Assembly (NCBI GenBank): GCA_023412995.1
Contig: JAEZQS010000157.1
Location: 1 to 6,117 of the forward strand
Direction of reading: 5' to 3'
DNA: 6,117 nucleotides
DNA from: Pseudomonadota bacterium
Lineage (GTDB): Bacteria; Pseudomonadota; Gammaproteobacteria; Xanthomonadales; Rhodanobacteraceae
In this document: positions 5,794 to 6,117 of the stretch, piece by piece
How positions within the stretch are numbered: the first letter of the stretch is position 1
Layout of the letters: every line of letters starts with the position of its first letter
The notes under the pieces: model-generated
Database searches by the model: none
The model's input: only the letters and a program-made list of their open reading frames with translations
Told to the model about the DNA's origin: nothing
Made by a program: the position numbers and the translations under genes

Positions 5794-5818
5794 GGTCGCG
5801 CTTGCAGCGCTCCTACGG
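5794..5818 (-). repeat. REP-like hairpin repeat, copy 3 (inverted, diverged stem)
   Basis: Read on the minus strand it begins CCGTAGGAGCG and ends CGCGACC, the same 25-nt frame as copies 1 and 2. The stem is GCGCT/AGCGC instead of GCGGC/GCCGC. Both arms changed together and the GCA loop is kept, so the hairpin survives. This supports a conserved structure rather than only a shared sequence. Confidence 0.7.
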
Positions 5819-5819
5819 G

Positions 5820-5849
5820 GCCGGGCTTGCGTGGCGCCGCGCACCCGGC
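5820..5849 (-). terminator. Stem-loop downstream of rlmJ, possible transcription barrier
   Basis: GCCGGG (5820-5825) pairs with CCCGGC (5844-5849). Inside, TGCG (5828-5831) pairs with CGCA (5840-5843), with two bases (CT, 5826-5827) bulged, giving 10 pairs around an 8-nt loop. It begins 26 nt past the rlmJ stop. A smaller dyad, CCCCG/CGGGG (5857-5861 and 5870-5874), lies between them. Neither has a T-run, so termination is only a possibility. Confidence 0.35.
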
Positions 5850-5875
5850 ATCCCGACCCCGTGCGCGCGCGGGGA

Positions 5876-6117
5876 TCAGGCGGTTTTCAGCCACGTGACG
5901 TGCTGTTCACCCCCGGTACCTTGCGCCAGCAGCGTCCCCAGCGTCGGCAGCCAGGTTTCGAGCACGGTGTCGAACCGCCACGGCGGGTTGAGTATCGCCA
6001 TGCCGCAGCCGTTGAGGCGCAGCAGCGAATTGGCCGGGTGCAGCAGCAGTTCGGCCACCAGCACGTCCGCGGCACCGGCGTGGGGGGGCCGGCCGCGCGG
6101 CAACGGCGGCACCCGGG
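5876..6117 (-). CDS. rlmJ: 23S rRNA (adenine(2030)-N6)-methyltransferase RlmJ, C-terminal part (5' end off window)
   Basis: RlmJ uses S-adenosylmethionine to methylate N6 of A2030 in 23S rRNA in the cytoplasm. Only about the last 79 residues are visible, against about 280 in E. coli. The match is the late conserved block LNGCGMAILNPPW (NPPW encoded at 5978-5989) followed by an LPTLGTLLAQGTGG stretch and a VTWLK end. This parallels the GSGMIVINPPW, LPWL, GTG and VSWI pattern I recall from E. coli RlmJ. The SAM-binding and catalytic DPPY motifs lie upstream, outside the window. The frame runs open off the right edge, and a GTG codon at 6112-6110 is internal, not the start. A run of seven G at 6082-6088 lies in the least conserved part. 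Confidence 0.85.
   Translation of the reverse strand, partial: RVPPLPRGRPPHAGAADVLVAELLLHPANSLLRLNGCGMAILNPPWRFDTVLETWLPTLGTLLAQGTGGEQHVTWLKTA

Larger units (their letters stand above)
5519..5875. other. Gene-free repeat cluster between convergent genes
   Basis: These 357 bases lie between the ends of the EF-hand gene and rlmJ. I see no credible gene: the open frames lack ribosome sites, run through the repeats and have no recognisable product. The region holds three REP-like hairpins, a 9-bp tandem repeat, a 14-bp direct repeat, a 7-bp dyad and a stem-loop next to the stop of each gene. Repeats between convergent genes fit the preference of REP elements for transcript ends. Confidence 0.7.

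Noticed and set aside
5557..5818. A CRISPR array
   Set aside because: There are only two identical direct repeats, 130 bp apart, plus an inverted one, with no regular spacers. The hairpin form fits REP elements better.
4997..5894. Minus-strand frames of 209 to 263 codons across the EF-hand gene and repeat cluster
   Set aside because: They run through REP hairpins and the 9-bp tandem repeat, encode low-complexity Arg/Ser/Cys-rich strings, and lie antisense to the convincing EF-hand gene.
6110..6112. A start codon for a 78-residue protein
   Set aside because: The codon is GTG inside an open frame that continues to the window edge, and the product is plainly the C-terminal end of RlmJ.

Overview
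This window looks like chromosome from a high-GC gammaproteobacterium, most likely Xanthomonadaceae/Lysobacteraceae (Lysobacter, Luteimonas or a relative). The evidence is the very GC-rich coding, the near absence of TTA, CTA and TCA codons, an RlmJ-type methyltransferase end, and short hairpin repeats that begin GTAGGAGCG, a REP-like family I associate with this group. The genus is an inference.

Layout. (1) Positions 1-4977, minus strand: one very large gene for a YfhM/ECAM-type bacterial alpha-2-macroglobulin. It is a lipoprotein with an intact C-A-E-Q thioester motif and an arginine-rich candidate bait segment. It is open at the left edge, but its end aligns with the end of E. coli YfhM, so probably only the stop codon or a few residues are missing. 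(2) 4978-5194: a divergent intergenic region with a -10-like TATACT for the macroglobulin gene, a promoter-flanking inverted repeat, and two stem-loops in the probable leader of the next gene. (3) 5195-5518, plus strand: a small exported protein with two canonical EF-hand calcium-binding loops. (4) 5519-5875: no gene. It holds three REP-like hairpins (two identical direct copies and one inverted copy with compensatory stem changes), a 9-bp tandem repeat, further dyads, and stem-loops beside both converging genes. (5) 5876-6117, minus strand: the C-terminal end of RlmJ, the 23S rRNA m6A2030 methyltransferase, cut by the right edge.

How the genes relate. The macroglobulin would sit on the periplasmic side of the cell envelope and trap foreign proteases that cut its bait. 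In E. coli its gene lies just upstream of pbpC (penicillin-binding protein 1C), which would fall off the left edge here. The EF-hand protein is divergently transcribed and also exported, but nothing in the sequence shows a functional link. rlmJ is an unrelated housekeeping gene converging on the repeat cluster. I see no phage, CRISPR, tRNA, rRNA or complete insertion sequence. The less explained parts are the repeat cluster and the structured leader of the EF-hand gene.
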